Below, in pieces: positions 14,574 to 21,886 of a stretch of 64,000 bases of DNA. The notes under the pieces are model-generated. The model made no database searches. It had not been told where the DNA came from and saw only the letters and a program-made list of their open reading frames with translations. Source of the stretch: Rhizobium chutanense. GTDB taxonomy: Bacteria; Pseudomonadota; Alphaproteobacteria; Rhizobiales; Rhizobiaceae. A program made the position numbers and the translations under genes. Location of the stretch: assembly GCF_002531935.1 (NCBI RefSeq), contig NZ_NWSV01000012.1:1-64000 (forward strand). Direction: 5' to 3'. How positions within the stretch are numbered: the first letter of the stretch is position 1; each line of letters opens with the position of its first letter.

Positions 14574-15935
14574 ATGGAACGACTGGAAACTGGGATTCAT
14601 GCCGGCCGGCTTTCGTCCGCCGAGTATGAGGCTAATTTTTCCGATCTTCATCCGCGCCTCGATAATCATGAGGCGCTGGTCGCTGCCGATCGCTGTTATT
14701 TCTGTTATGACGCGCCGTGCATGACGGCCTGTCCCACCTCGATCGACATTCCGCTCTTCATCCGCCAGATTTCGACCGGCAACCCGCTCGGCTCGGCAAA
14801 GACGATCTTCGATCAGAACATCTTGGGCGGCATGTGCGCCCGCGTCTGTCCCACCGAAGAACTCTGCGAGCAGGCCTGCGTGCGCAACACTGCCGAGGAG
14901 CGGCCAGTCGAGATCGGCCGCCTGCAGCGTTATGCCACCGATGCCGCCATGCAGGCCGGCAAGCAGTTCTATGCCAGAGCCGAAGCGACGGGAAAGAGGA
15001 TCGCCGTCGTCGGCGCCGGTCCGGCCGGCCTCGCCGCCGCCCATCGCCTGGCCGTGAAGGGTCATTCCGTAGTCATCTATGATGCCAGGGAAAAATCCGG
15101 CGGCCTTAACGAATACGGCATCGCCACCTATAAGGCGGTCGACGATTTCGCCCAGAAGGAAGTCGAATACATCATGTCGATCGGCGGAATCGAGGTTCGC
15201 CAGGGCGCTCTTCTCGGCCGCGATTTGTCGCTCTCCGATCTGCAGGCGCAATATGACGCCGTCTTTCTCGGCATCGGCCTTGCCGGCGTCAATGCGCTGC
15301 GCATCGACGGCGAGAACCTTTCAGGCGTAGACGATGCCGTCGATTTTATCGCAGCACTGCGCCAGGCCGATGACAAGAGCGATATCGCCATCGGTCGCCG
15401 TGTCGTCGTCCTCGGCGGCGGCATGACGGCAATTGACGCCGCCGTGCAGGCAAAGCTCCTCGGCGCCGAGGAGGTAACGATCTGTTATCGACGCGGCAAG
15501 GAGCAGATGAACGCCTCCGAATACGAGCAGGATCTGGCAAGCTCCAAGGGCGTTATTATCCGTCACTGGCTGGCGCCGAAATCGATTCTGTCGCAGGACG
15601 GCAAGGTCGCCGCCATCGAAGTGGAATATACCAAGCTCCTCGAAGGCCGTCTCATCGGCACCGGCGAAACCGGTGTGATCGCCGCCGACCAGATCTTCAA
15701 GGCGATCGGCCAGACCTTTGACGCCGCGGGCCTCGGCTCGCTGCGCATGGAATCCGGCCGCATCGCCGTCGACACTGAAGGCCGCACCTCGCTCGATGGC
15801 GTCTGGGCCGGCGGCGACTGCGTCTTCGGCGGCGAGGATCTTACGGTTTCCGCCGTCGCTCACGGCCGCGACGCGGCTGAATCCATCCATCGCACCCTCA
15901 CCGCAGCAGCCGCTCCGGCTGTCGCGGTTGCCTGA
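14574..15935 (+). CDS. preT: Dihydropyrimidine dehydrogenase (NAD-dependent) subunit PreT
   Basis: I use ATG 14574, with GAGGG eight bases upstream; the frame is open to 14475. The 453-residue protein has an N-terminal iron-sulphur domain (CYFCYDAPCMTACPTSIDIP and CARVCPTEELCEQACVR, about 43-110), an FAD-binding motif VVGAGPAGLAAAHRLA (about 145-160) and an NAD(P)-binding motif VVLGGGMTAIDAA (about 280). It resembles the GltD-like electron-input half of dihydropyrimidine dehydrogenase, which with PreA reduces uracil or thymine in the first step of reductive pyrimidine catabolism. preA follows after 15 bp. Confidence 0.92.
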   Translation: MERLETGIHAGRLSSAEYEANFSDLHPRLDNHEALVAADRCYFCYDAPCMTACPTSIDIPLFIRQISTGNPLGSAKTIFDQNILGGMCARVCPTEELCEQACVRNTAEERPVEIGRLQRYATDAAMQAGKQFYARAEATGKRIAVVGAGPAGLAAAHRLAVKGHSVVIYDAREKSGGLNEYGIATYKAVDDFAQKEVEYIMSIGGIEVRQGALLGRDLSLSDLQAQYDAVFLGIGLAGVNALRIDGENLSGVDDAVDFIAALRQADDKSDIAIGRRVVVLGGGMTAIDAAVQAKLLGAEEVTICYRRGKEQMNASEYEQDLASSKGVIIRHWLAPKSILSQDGKVAAIEVEYTKLLEGRLIGTGETGVIAADQIFKAIGQTFDAAGLGSLRMESGRIAVDTEGRTSLDGVWAGGDCVFGGEDLTVSAVAHGRDAAESIHRTLTAAAAPAVAVA

Positions 15936-15950
15936 AGGGGAGAGAGAACA

Positions 15951-17264
15951 ATGGCTGATCTCCGCAATAATTTCGTCGGCATCAAATCCCCGAACCCGTT
16001 TTGGCTGGCGTCGGCGCCGCCGACCGACAAGGCCTACAACGTCGAGCGCGCCTTCAAGGCCGGCTGGGGCGGCGTGGTCTGGAAGACGCTCGGCGAGGAA
16101 GGCCCGCCCGTCGTCAACGTCAACGGCCCGCGCTACGGCGCGATCTTCGGCGCCGACCGCCGCCTGCTTGGCTTGAATAATATCGAGCTCATCACCGACC
16201 GCGACCTCTACACCAACCTCCGGGAAATGAAGCAGGTCAAGATGAACTGGCCGGATCGGGCGCTGATCGCCTCGATCATGGTGCCCTGCGAAGAACAGGC
16301 CTGGAAGGCGATCCTACCGCTGGTCGAAGAGACCGGCGCCGATGGCATCGAGCTGAATTTCGGCTGTCCGCACGGCATGTCGGAGCGCGGCATGGGCTCG
16401 GCTGTCGGCCAGGTGCCGGAATATATCGAAATGGTCGTGCGCTGGTGCAAGCAATATACCCGCATGCCCATCATCACCAAGCTGACGCCCAACATCACCG
16501 ACGTTCGGCGTCCCGCCCGCGCTGCCAAGGCCGGCGGCACCGATGCCGTCTCGCTGATCAATACGATCAATTCGATTGTATCCGTCGATCTCGACAACTT
16601 CGCCCCCAACCCGACGGTCGGCGGCAAGGGCAGCCATGGCGGCTATTGCGGCCCGGCGGTCAAGCCGATCGCGCTCAACATGGTGGCCGAGATCGCCCGT
16701 GATCCCGAAACCTACGGCCTGCCGATCTCCGGCATCGGCGGCATCACCACCTGGCGGGACGCGGCCGAATTCCTCGTTCTCGGCGCCGGCAACGTCCAGG
16801 TCTGCACCGCGGCGATGACCTATGGCTTCAAGATCGTGCAGGAGATGATCACCGGCCTCTCCGACTGGATGGACGAAAAGGGCCATCGCAGCCTCGACGA
16901 CATCACCGGCCGCGCCGTACCCAACGTCACCGACTGGCAGTATCTGAACCTCAACTACATCGCCAAGGCGAAGATCGACCAGGACGCCTGCATCAAATGC
17001 GGTCGCTGCCACATCGCCTGCGAAGACACTTCGCACCAGGCGATCACCAATGTCGTCAACGGCCTGCGTCATTTCGAGGTGATCGAAGAAGAATGCGTCG
17101 GCTGCAATCTCTGCGTCAACGTCTGCCCGGTCGAGAACTGCATCACCATGGAACCGCTTGCCGCCGGCACCCTGGACAAACGCACGGGCCGCACCGTCGA
17201 CCCGAACTATGCCAACTGGACGACGCACCCGAACAACCCGATGGCCCGCCAGGCGGCGGAGTGA
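15951..17264 (+). CDS. preA: Dihydropyrimidine dehydrogenase (NAD-dependent) subunit PreA
   Basis: A 437-residue protein. The first 310 residues form an FMN-binding TIM barrel of the dihydroorotate/dihydropyrimidine dehydrogenase type (FVGIKSPNPFWLASAPPTD; GIELNFGCPHGMSERGMGS with the active-site Cys). The C-terminus has two 4Fe-4S motifs, CIKCGRCHIACEDT and CVGCNLCVNVCPVENC. This is the catalytic half that reduces the pyrimidine ring with electrons from PreT. An intrinsic terminator follows directly. The later pathway enzymes (hydA, amaB) lie 8 to 11 kb to the right. Confidence 0.95.
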   Translation: MADLRNNFVGIKSPNPFWLASAPPTDKAYNVERAFKAGWGGVVWKTLGEEGPPVVNVNGPRYGAIFGADRRLLGLNNIELITDRDLYTNLREMKQVKMNWPDRALIASIMVPCEEQAWKAILPLVEETGADGIELNFGCPHGMSERGMGSAVGQVPEYIEMVVRWCKQYTRMPIITKLTPNITDVRRPARAAKAGGTDAVSLINTINSIVSVDLDNFAPNPTVGGKGSHGGYCGPAVKPIALNMVAEIARDPETYGLPISGIGGITTWRDAAEFLVLGAGNVQVCTAAMTYGFKIVQEMITGLSDWMDEKGHRSLDDITGRAVPNVTDWQYLNLNYIAKAKIDQDACIKCGRCHIACEDTSHQAITNVVNGLRHFEVIEEECVGCNLCVNVCPVENCITMEPLAAGTLDKRTGRTVDPNYANWTTHPNNPMARQAAE

Positions 17265-17271
17265 CCGGTTT

Positions 17272-17306
17272 GCAACGCCGCGGAGAAGATCGCTCCGCGG
17301 CGTTGC
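17272..17306 (+). terminator. Hairpin terminator of preTA
   Basis: GCAACGCCGCGGAG and CTCCGCGGCGTTGC form a perfect 14-bp stem with a 7-base loop, 8 bp after the preA stop. No good T-run follows, so Rho may assist. Confidence 0.7.
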
Positions 17307-17376
17307 GCTGAACCCGTGATGGATTTATGGCAACCCTGCTGCACGATCGCAGCATGTCAACGAAGAGGAGGCAGCC

Positions 17377-17612
17377 ATGGCTCGCAAACACCTCACCGAC
17401 CTCAGCTTTTGAGGTCACGTCGAAACGGCGTAAATCCTTCCCGTCCGAGACCCGGGTCAAAACAGGTTCGCAAACCGTTCATGGGAATGTCGAACTGATC
17501 GAAAAACTCGGACGCAACGATCCCTGCCCTTGCGGCTCCAGGAGGCGGTTTCAAGAACTGCTGCCTGCAATCCGGCTCCTATGACGGCATCGAACGGGAT
17601 TATTATTTTTAG
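17377..17612 (+). pseudogene. Frameshifted small SEC-C zinc-binding protein gene
   Basis: ATG 17377 has an excellent AGGAGG site five bases upstream, and codes MARKHLTDLSF before an early TGA at 17410. Removing one T from the TTTT at 17407-17410, and later one A at 17540, gives an uninterrupted frame of about 78 residues: MARKHLTDLSFEVTSKRRKS..., then GRNDPCPCGS and FKNCCLQSGSYDG, ending at TAG 17610-17612. The CPCGS...KNCC pattern is the SEC-C zinc-binding motif found at the SecA C-terminus and in small proteins. Two single-base insertions in one short gene suggest a decayed gene, or two sequence errors. Confidence 0.6.
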
Positions 17613-17631
17613 AGACCGTGACTAAGATGGC

Positions 17632-17654
17632 GGCGCCCTTCATGGAAGGGCGCC
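17632..17654. terminator. Hairpin between the SEC-C pseudogene and prfH
   Basis: GGCGCCCTTC and GAAGGGCGCC form a perfect 10-bp stem with a 3-base loop. It sits between convergent genes and can serve both; CCCTCTT follows on the + strand. Confidence 0.6.
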
Positions 17655-17686
17655 CCCTCTTATCGTGTCAGACCGACAAAGCCGGA

Positions 17687-18301
17687 TCACAGTTTGAAGG
17701 TCTTGACCTCGTTGCCTCGCGCGATGGTCCGGTTGGCGAGGAAGCGTCCGGCTTTAGCCGCCTCCTGCTTCTCCACTTCGAGATGGCGCAACATCGCATC
17801 AAGACGCCGAAGCGCCAGCGCCTTGTTGCGGTGCTGGGAGCGCTCGTCGCGCGCCGTCACCACCAGACCGGTCGGCCGATGCAGAACACGAACCGCGCTA
17901 TCGGTCGTATTCTGGTGCTGCCCGCCCGGTCCGCCAGCCCTCAGCGTCTCGAAACGCAGATCGGCGGGATCGATCGTCACCTCGCCGCCGTTCGGTTGTG
18001 AATCGATACGCTGAACGGCGACATACCAGTTTTGCCGTTTGTGACCCGGACGCGCCGGGCTCTTGAAGGTGAACCGGATCGTGCCGCAATAGTCGCTCGC
18101 GATCTGCTCCGCCCCGGCGCCGTCGAGACTGACAATCGCGGACTTCGCGCCGTGTTGATCCGGCATCGGGCCAAGGCTGGCTTCGAAAGCGCAGCCTAGC
18201 CCGATCGCCTCGCGCTCGAGGATACCGAGAAGGGCAGAGAGCGCGATACGGCACTCCACCGGGCCGTTGCCCGAAGTCACGAGGAGATCAATAGCGCTCA
18301 T
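17687..18301 (-). CDS. prfH: Peptide chain release factor homologue PrfH (RF-H)
   Basis: The ATG complementary to 18299-18301 has GGAGG eight bases upstream and gives 204 residues. The catalytic GGQ is at about residues 126-128 in LRAGGPGGQHQNTTDSAVRV, followed by HRPTGLVVTARDERSQHRNKALA as in class I release factors. It lacks the usual N-terminal domain of RF1/RF2, as PrfH does. Its start overlaps the rtcB end by 14 bp. PrfH together with the paired RtcB is reported to recognise and repair ribosomes cleaved in the decoding centre; here that is inferred from the pairing. Confidence 0.92.
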   Translation of the reverse strand: MSAIDLLVTSGNGPVECRIALSALLGILEREAIGLGCAFEASLGPMPDQHGAKSAIVSLDGAGAEQIASDYCGTIRFTFKSPARPGHKRQNWYVAVQRIDSQPNGGEVTIDPADLRFETLRAGGPGGQHQNTTDSAVRVLHRPTGLVVTARDERSQHRNKALALRRLDAMLRHLEVEKQEAAKAGRFLANRTIARGNEVKTFKL

Positions 18302-19511
18302 GGCCACGTCCTCCTTCCCTGCGATGATCGGGTTTGCGCCGACGCTGTTCGACCTCCGCTTCGTCGACCGCCTTCTTGAAGGTAACAAGCGGCCGCAAGC
18401 TGGCGAGCCCGACGATCAGCCCCCCATTTTCGAGATCGCTCGCCACCTGCCCGGCATCCTTGTAGGCGGATGCTGCCTCCTCGACGACCAAGGCGCGATC
18501 GTCGCAGATGGCGACCCCGCCCCAGGCATTGCGCAGCAGCTGTTCGCGTTCTGAGCGGTTGCGGCCGACACGCCCATGCATGGTGGCGCGGTCATATTTG
18601 CGACCGGCTCCATGGGAGATGCCGCCGAGCGAACGGCCGACACCATCGGTCGCAAGAACCACATGGCTGAGGCTCGCCCGCGATCCCGCAATCGGTGCGA
18701 GTTCACCTGGCCTGACCGCCGCAGCGCCCTTGTAATGCACGAACCCGCGATCGCTGCGACGAACGAGATTGTGCGGTATGTCGGCGACGAGGCTGAGATC
18801 GGCACGAAGTGCTGCAGCCGCCCGCGCGGCGATCAGCCGCCGGTTCAGCGATGCCCAGGCAACACAGCGGTCATGGCTCGCAAGCCAGGCGCCGCCCGCC
18901 TCCGATCGGGGATCGAGACCGGCGACGAGCCCCGGATGAGCAGCCACCGCCTCCGAAAAGACGGCGGCGCCAAGGGCGCGCGAGCCGGAATGAACCAGCA
19001 GATAGAGTTGCTGATCGTCGAGACCCGCAATGCGTCCGCCCTCGGCAAGATCTTCCACGGCCTGAAGCTCGCAGAAATGGTTGCCGCCGCCGATCGTGCC
19101 CAGGGCACCCGGTGCCAGATCGGCTGGCAGACCAGTCTCCGCAAGCAGGTCGGAGACATCCCCGATCACCTGCGCTTCAAGCCGGCGAAGCCGCTCCGCC
19201 GCCTTGTCGATCTTCAGCTTGCGGAGCGGCAGGTCGAGAGCGAAGAGCGACATGCCGCAACCGATATCGTTGCCGATCAGCAGCGGGTGCAGCCGGGACG
19301 ACAACAATGCCACGCCGGTCGCACCGTATTTGCCGGGGTGCAGATCCGGAAAGGCGGCGATTTCCAAAACGCCCGGCAGGCGGGACATTTCGTCGAGTTG
19401 GTTCAAGGCGGCGCCTTCGATCCAGGCGCTGCCGGAAAAGAAACGGTTGATGACCGCCGGATGTGCCGACGGCGTCATCGGGGAGCTATCGCTCCCAATG
19501 GAATTGCCCAT
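18288..19511 (-). CDS. rtcB: RtcB-family RNA ligase (PrfH-associated type)
   Basis: I use the ATG complementary to 19509-19511 (407 residues); other starts at 19544 and 19478 are possible. Metal and catalytic motifs are present: DLHPGKYGATG, IGNDIGCGMSLF (metal-binding Cys), GTIGGGNHFCELQ, VHSGSRALG, DIPHN and SHGAGRKYDR with the His that is guanylylated. RtcB joins a 2',3'-cyclic phosphate end to a 5'-OH end using GTP and Mn. It overlaps prfH by 14 bp. No rtcA or rtcR lies nearby, which fits the rtcB-prfH repair pair rather than the rtcBA operon. Its last 20 residues are very basic. Confidence 0.9.
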   Translation of the reverse strand: MGNSIGSDSSPMTPSAHPAVINRFFSGSAWIEGAALNQLDEMSRLPGVLEIAAFPDLHPGKYGATGVALLSSRLHPLLIGNDIGCGMSLFALDLPLRKLKIDKAAERLRRLEAQVIGDVSDLLAETGLPADLAPGALGTIGGGNHFCELQAVEDLAEGGRIAGLDDQQLYLLVHSGSRALGAAVFSEAVAAHPGLVAGLDPRSEAGGAWLASHDRCVAWASLNRRLIAARAAAALRADLSLVADIPHNLVRRSDRGFVHYKGAAAVRPGELAPIAGSRASLSHVVLATDGVGRSLGGISHGAGRKYDRATMHGRVGRNRSEREQLLRNAWGGVAICDDRALVVEEAASAYKDAGQVASDLENGGLIVGLASLRPLVTFKKAVDEAEVEQRRRKPDHRREGGRGHERY

Positions 19512-19561
19512 GATAAAGAACTCTGGATATGAGTGGTCTTTCATCGCCAAAAACGGCGATG
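19482..19561 (-). promoter_or_regulatory. Two short hairpins in the rtcB leader
   Basis: On the minus strand CATCGCC/GGCGATG (within 19542-19561) and GGGAGC/GCTCCC (19482-19497) form 7-bp and 6-bp stems around the possible start codons. The second includes a GGGAG that could serve as ribosome binding site for the downstream start at 19478. Structure-controlled translation is conceivable but unproven. Confidence 0.35.
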
Positions 19562-19691
19562 TTCAACCGGCATTCATCGGCCCGTTGGCCGAGTTAAGCC
19601 GAAACCCTCTCGGGGCGTGCGGAGATAGTCGTCATCGTGGCGCTCCCTTTCCAGAAACAATCGAGAGCGCCCCTTTAGGCGAAACGAAGTC

Positions 19692-20693
19692 TCAATGCAA
19701 GCATGAAGCGCGTTGGCCGCCGAATGACTTCCGATAGGCATTGGGGCTCGTACCCAGCCGCTTGCGGAAATGATGCCGCATTGTCGCCAGCGTACCGAAG
19801 CCGCTTGAGATCGCGATATCGTCGAGCGATACCGCAAGTTCCCTCTCCAGCAGATCGCGGGCATGCCGCAGCCGCTCCTTCAGTAGCCATTCGCCGACGC
19901 TGAGACCGGTCGTCGCTTCGAAACGGCGCTGGAAAGTGCGCATGCTCATGCCCGCTCTTTTGGCAAGCAGACTGATCGGCTGCTCCTCGGCAAGGCTTTC
20001 GCGCATCCATTCGATCAACGGCCCCAGGCGGATACCCTCGCGTTCCTCAGGAACCGGCGCGTGAATGAACTGCGCCTGCCCGCCTTCCCGGTGCGGCGGC
20101 ACGACGAGGCGGCGGGCGACGCTGTTGGCGGCTTCCGAACCGAAATCGCCGCGCACCACATGCAGGCAGAGATCGATGCCGGCAGCACTGCCTGCCGCCG
20201 TCAGCAGGCTGCCCTCGTCGATGTAGAGAACGCCTGCATCGAGCGTGATGTCGGGGTAACGGGCGGCGATCGAGGCGACATAGCGCCAATGCGTCGTCGC
20301 CCTGCGATTGGCAAGCAACCCCGATCCGGCCAGAACCGCAATGCCGGAGCAGAGCGACATGATGCGCGCGCCGCGCTGATGGGCTTCCCTCAGCGCTTGG
20401 GCGAGCGGCTCGGGCACCGGCGCATCGATCGCCCGCCAGCCGGGCACGATGATCAGATCCGCCTCATCAAGGATCTCCAGACCCTTGTTGACCGCGACCG
20501 TCAGCCCTCCGGCGGCGCGAAGCGGCCCCGGCTCGATGCCGCAGACCGAGAAACGATACCAATCCTCACCCATCTCCGGGCGCGGCAGGCCGAAGACCTC
20601 GTAGGCGATGCCGAATTCGAAGGTGCAGAGCCCGTCATAGGCAAGCGCTGCGACCAGCGGCCCTTTCGTCTGCAGTGGGGATGAATTTGGCAT
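19692..20693 (-). CDS. ftrA: GlxA/FtrA-type AraC-family regulator (DJ-1/PfpI plus AraC HTH)
   Basis: The ATG complementary to 20691-20693 gives 333 residues. The N-terminal half (about 12-185) is a DJ-1/PfpI-like class I amidotransferase fold with SLCSGIAVLAGSGLL carrying the nucleophile-elbow Cys. The C-terminal half (about 215-325) is an AraC DNA-binding domain: LAKRAGMSMRTFQRRFEATTG and DIAISSGFGTLATMRHHFRK. It is divergent from a rhodanese gene, the common FtrA arrangement in which the regulator controls the adjacent sulphurtransferase. The frame is open further upstream, but that part runs antisense to the rhodanese gene and is spurious. Confidence 0.85.
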   Translation of the reverse strand: MPNSSPLQTKGPLVAALAYDGLCTFEFGIAYEVFGLPRPEMGEDWYRFSVCGIEPGPLRAAGGLTVAVNKGLEILDEADLIIVPGWRAIDAPVPEPLAQALREAHQRGARIMSLCSGIAVLAGSGLLANRRATTHWRYVASIAARYPDITLDAGVLYIDEGSLLTAAGSAAGIDLCLHVVRGDFGSEAANSVARRLVVPPHREGGQAQFIHAPVPEEREGIRLGPLIEWMRESLAEEQPISLLAKRAGMSMRTFQRRFEATTGLSVGEWLLKERLRHARDLLERELAVSLDDIAISSGFGTLATMRHHFRKRLGTSPNAYRKSFGGQRASCLH

Positions 20694-20783
20694 GATCTTT
20701 ACGCTATCGGTCACAATGGCCAATTTCGCAAAGCTGTAACATCGGCGATACCAAACGGCAATTGCAACATGAAAGGAAGACCG

Positions 20784-21194
20784 ATGCCGAGCCCCGTCGC
20801 CGAAATCCCTGCCGCCGAGCCCGATCTCGCCGCCGCCCATTATGCCGCCAAGCTCGCCTTCGAAACCGACTGCTCGGATGTCCATGCCGCCTTTGCCGGC
20901 GCCAAGGTCGATTTCGTCCTCCTCGACGTGCGCACACCGGCGCTGTTTGCGCAGTCCCACGTGCCGGGCGCGATCAACCTGCCGCACGGCAAGATAACCG
21001 CGCACCGCATGTCGGAATGGGCAAAGGACACCCTCTTCGTCGTCTATTGCGCCGGCCCCCATTGCAACGGCGCCGACAAGGCCGCCTTCCGCCTGGCCAA
21101 GCTCGGTCTCACGGCCAAGCTGATGATCGGCGGCATAACCGGCTGGGCCGACGAGGGTTTCGCCTTCGAAAGCGAGGCCATTGCCGCCGAATAG
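20784..21194 (+). CDS. Rhodanese-like sulphurtransferase
   Basis: ATG 20784 has AAAGGAAG five bases upstream, better than the ATG five codons before. The 136-residue product has one rhodanese domain (about 35-130): VDFVLLDVRTPALFAQSHVPGAINLPHG, and the active-site loop VVYCAGPHCNGADKAA with Cys in the YCxGxxCNGA form seen in FtrA-linked rhodaneses. Rhodaneses carry sulphur as a persulphide on that Cys. It is divergently transcribed from ftrA. A hairpin at 21235-21264 follows. Confidence 0.88.
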   Translation: MPSPVAEIPAAEPDLAAAHYAAKLAFETDCSDVHAAFAGAKVDFVLLDVRTPALFAQSHVPGAINLPHGKITAHRMSEWAKDTLFVVYCAGPHCNGADKAAFRLAKLGLTAKLMIGGITGWADEGFAFESEAIAAE

Positions 21195-21234
21195 GCGACA
21201 ACGTCCATTCATCGGGCGGTGAGACATCAATCGC

Positions 21235-21264
21235 GGGAAGCCCATGTTTTTCTATGGGTTTCCC
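21235..21264 (+). terminator. Hairpin after the rhodanese gene
   Basis: GGGAAGCCCAT and ATGGGTTTCCC pair with one G-U wobble over 11 bp. No T-run follows. It may end the rhodanese transcript or lie in the haem oxygenase leader. Confidence 0.45.
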
Positions 21265-21322
21265 TGGAAATACCCGGATGCTGCAATATATCGCTAGTTC
21301 ATCGTCAGATGAACGGCAGCCT

Positions 21323-21886
21323 ATGCCCTATTCCTTGAACACGGTTCGCATGTCACTTCGCAGCGTGCTTCGCGCACAAACAGCAGATTGCCACGCCGAG
21401 GTCGACAAGCTTTTCGGCGCTTTCGACCTTTCCAATAGAGAGCAGTATAGGACATTCCTGCGCGCCCATTCCCGGGTCGTGCCGGCGGCCGAAAATGCAC
21501 TCGACGAGGCCGGGGTCGTTCGCCTGCTGCCCGACTGGCCGGAACGAAGGCGCGCGCAGTTGCTGCTTGCTGATATCGGCGAACTCGGCGACAGAATGCC
21601 CGAGCGCCTGCCGCCGCCGCCATTGCACGATGAAGCGGCGCTCTGGGGTGCCCTCTACGTCCTCGAAGGCTCCAAACTCGGCGGCGCCTTGCTCGCCAAA
21701 TCCGTACCCGATGCCCTACCCAGCAGCTATCTCACGCCACGAGGCCCAAAGGGCGCCATCAGGATTTTCATGGATCGACTCGATACAAGCGGCGTCGGCG
21801 ATCCTGCTGCCGCCGTCGCGGCGGCCCGCACGCTCTTCGATCTTTTCCGCAAGGCCGGGCAGCTCGAACTGGAAGCCGTCTTATGA
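21323..21886 (+). CDS. bphO: Biliverdin-producing haem oxygenase (BphO)
   Basis: ATG 21323 gives 187 residues; no good ribosome binding site is seen, and ATG 21350 is an alternative. The product has the haem oxygenase layout with the proximal His in LRAQTADCHAEVDKLFGAF (about 20-38), and ALWGALYVLEGSKLGGALLAK as the distal-helix signature (GxxxxxEGSxLGG). It cleaves haem to biliverdin. Its TGA overlaps the ATG of the phytochrome gene (ATGA), so the chromophore enzyme and its apoprotein are translationally coupled. Confidence 0.9.
   Translation: MPYSLNTVRMSLRSVLRAQTADCHAEVDKLFGAFDLSNREQYRTFLRAHSRVVPAAENALDEAGVVRLLPDWPERRRAQLLLADIGELGDRMPERLPPPPLHDEAALWGALYVLEGSKLGGALLAKSVPDALPSSYLTPRGPKGAIRIFMDRLDTSGVGDPAAAVAAARTLFDLFRKAGQLELEAVL

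Noticed and set aside
20762..21886. A long + frame that runs through the rhodanese gene into haem oxygenase
   Set aside because: The first 187 codons are out of frame with the rhodanese domain and Arg-rich; only the part from 21323 is haem oxygenase.
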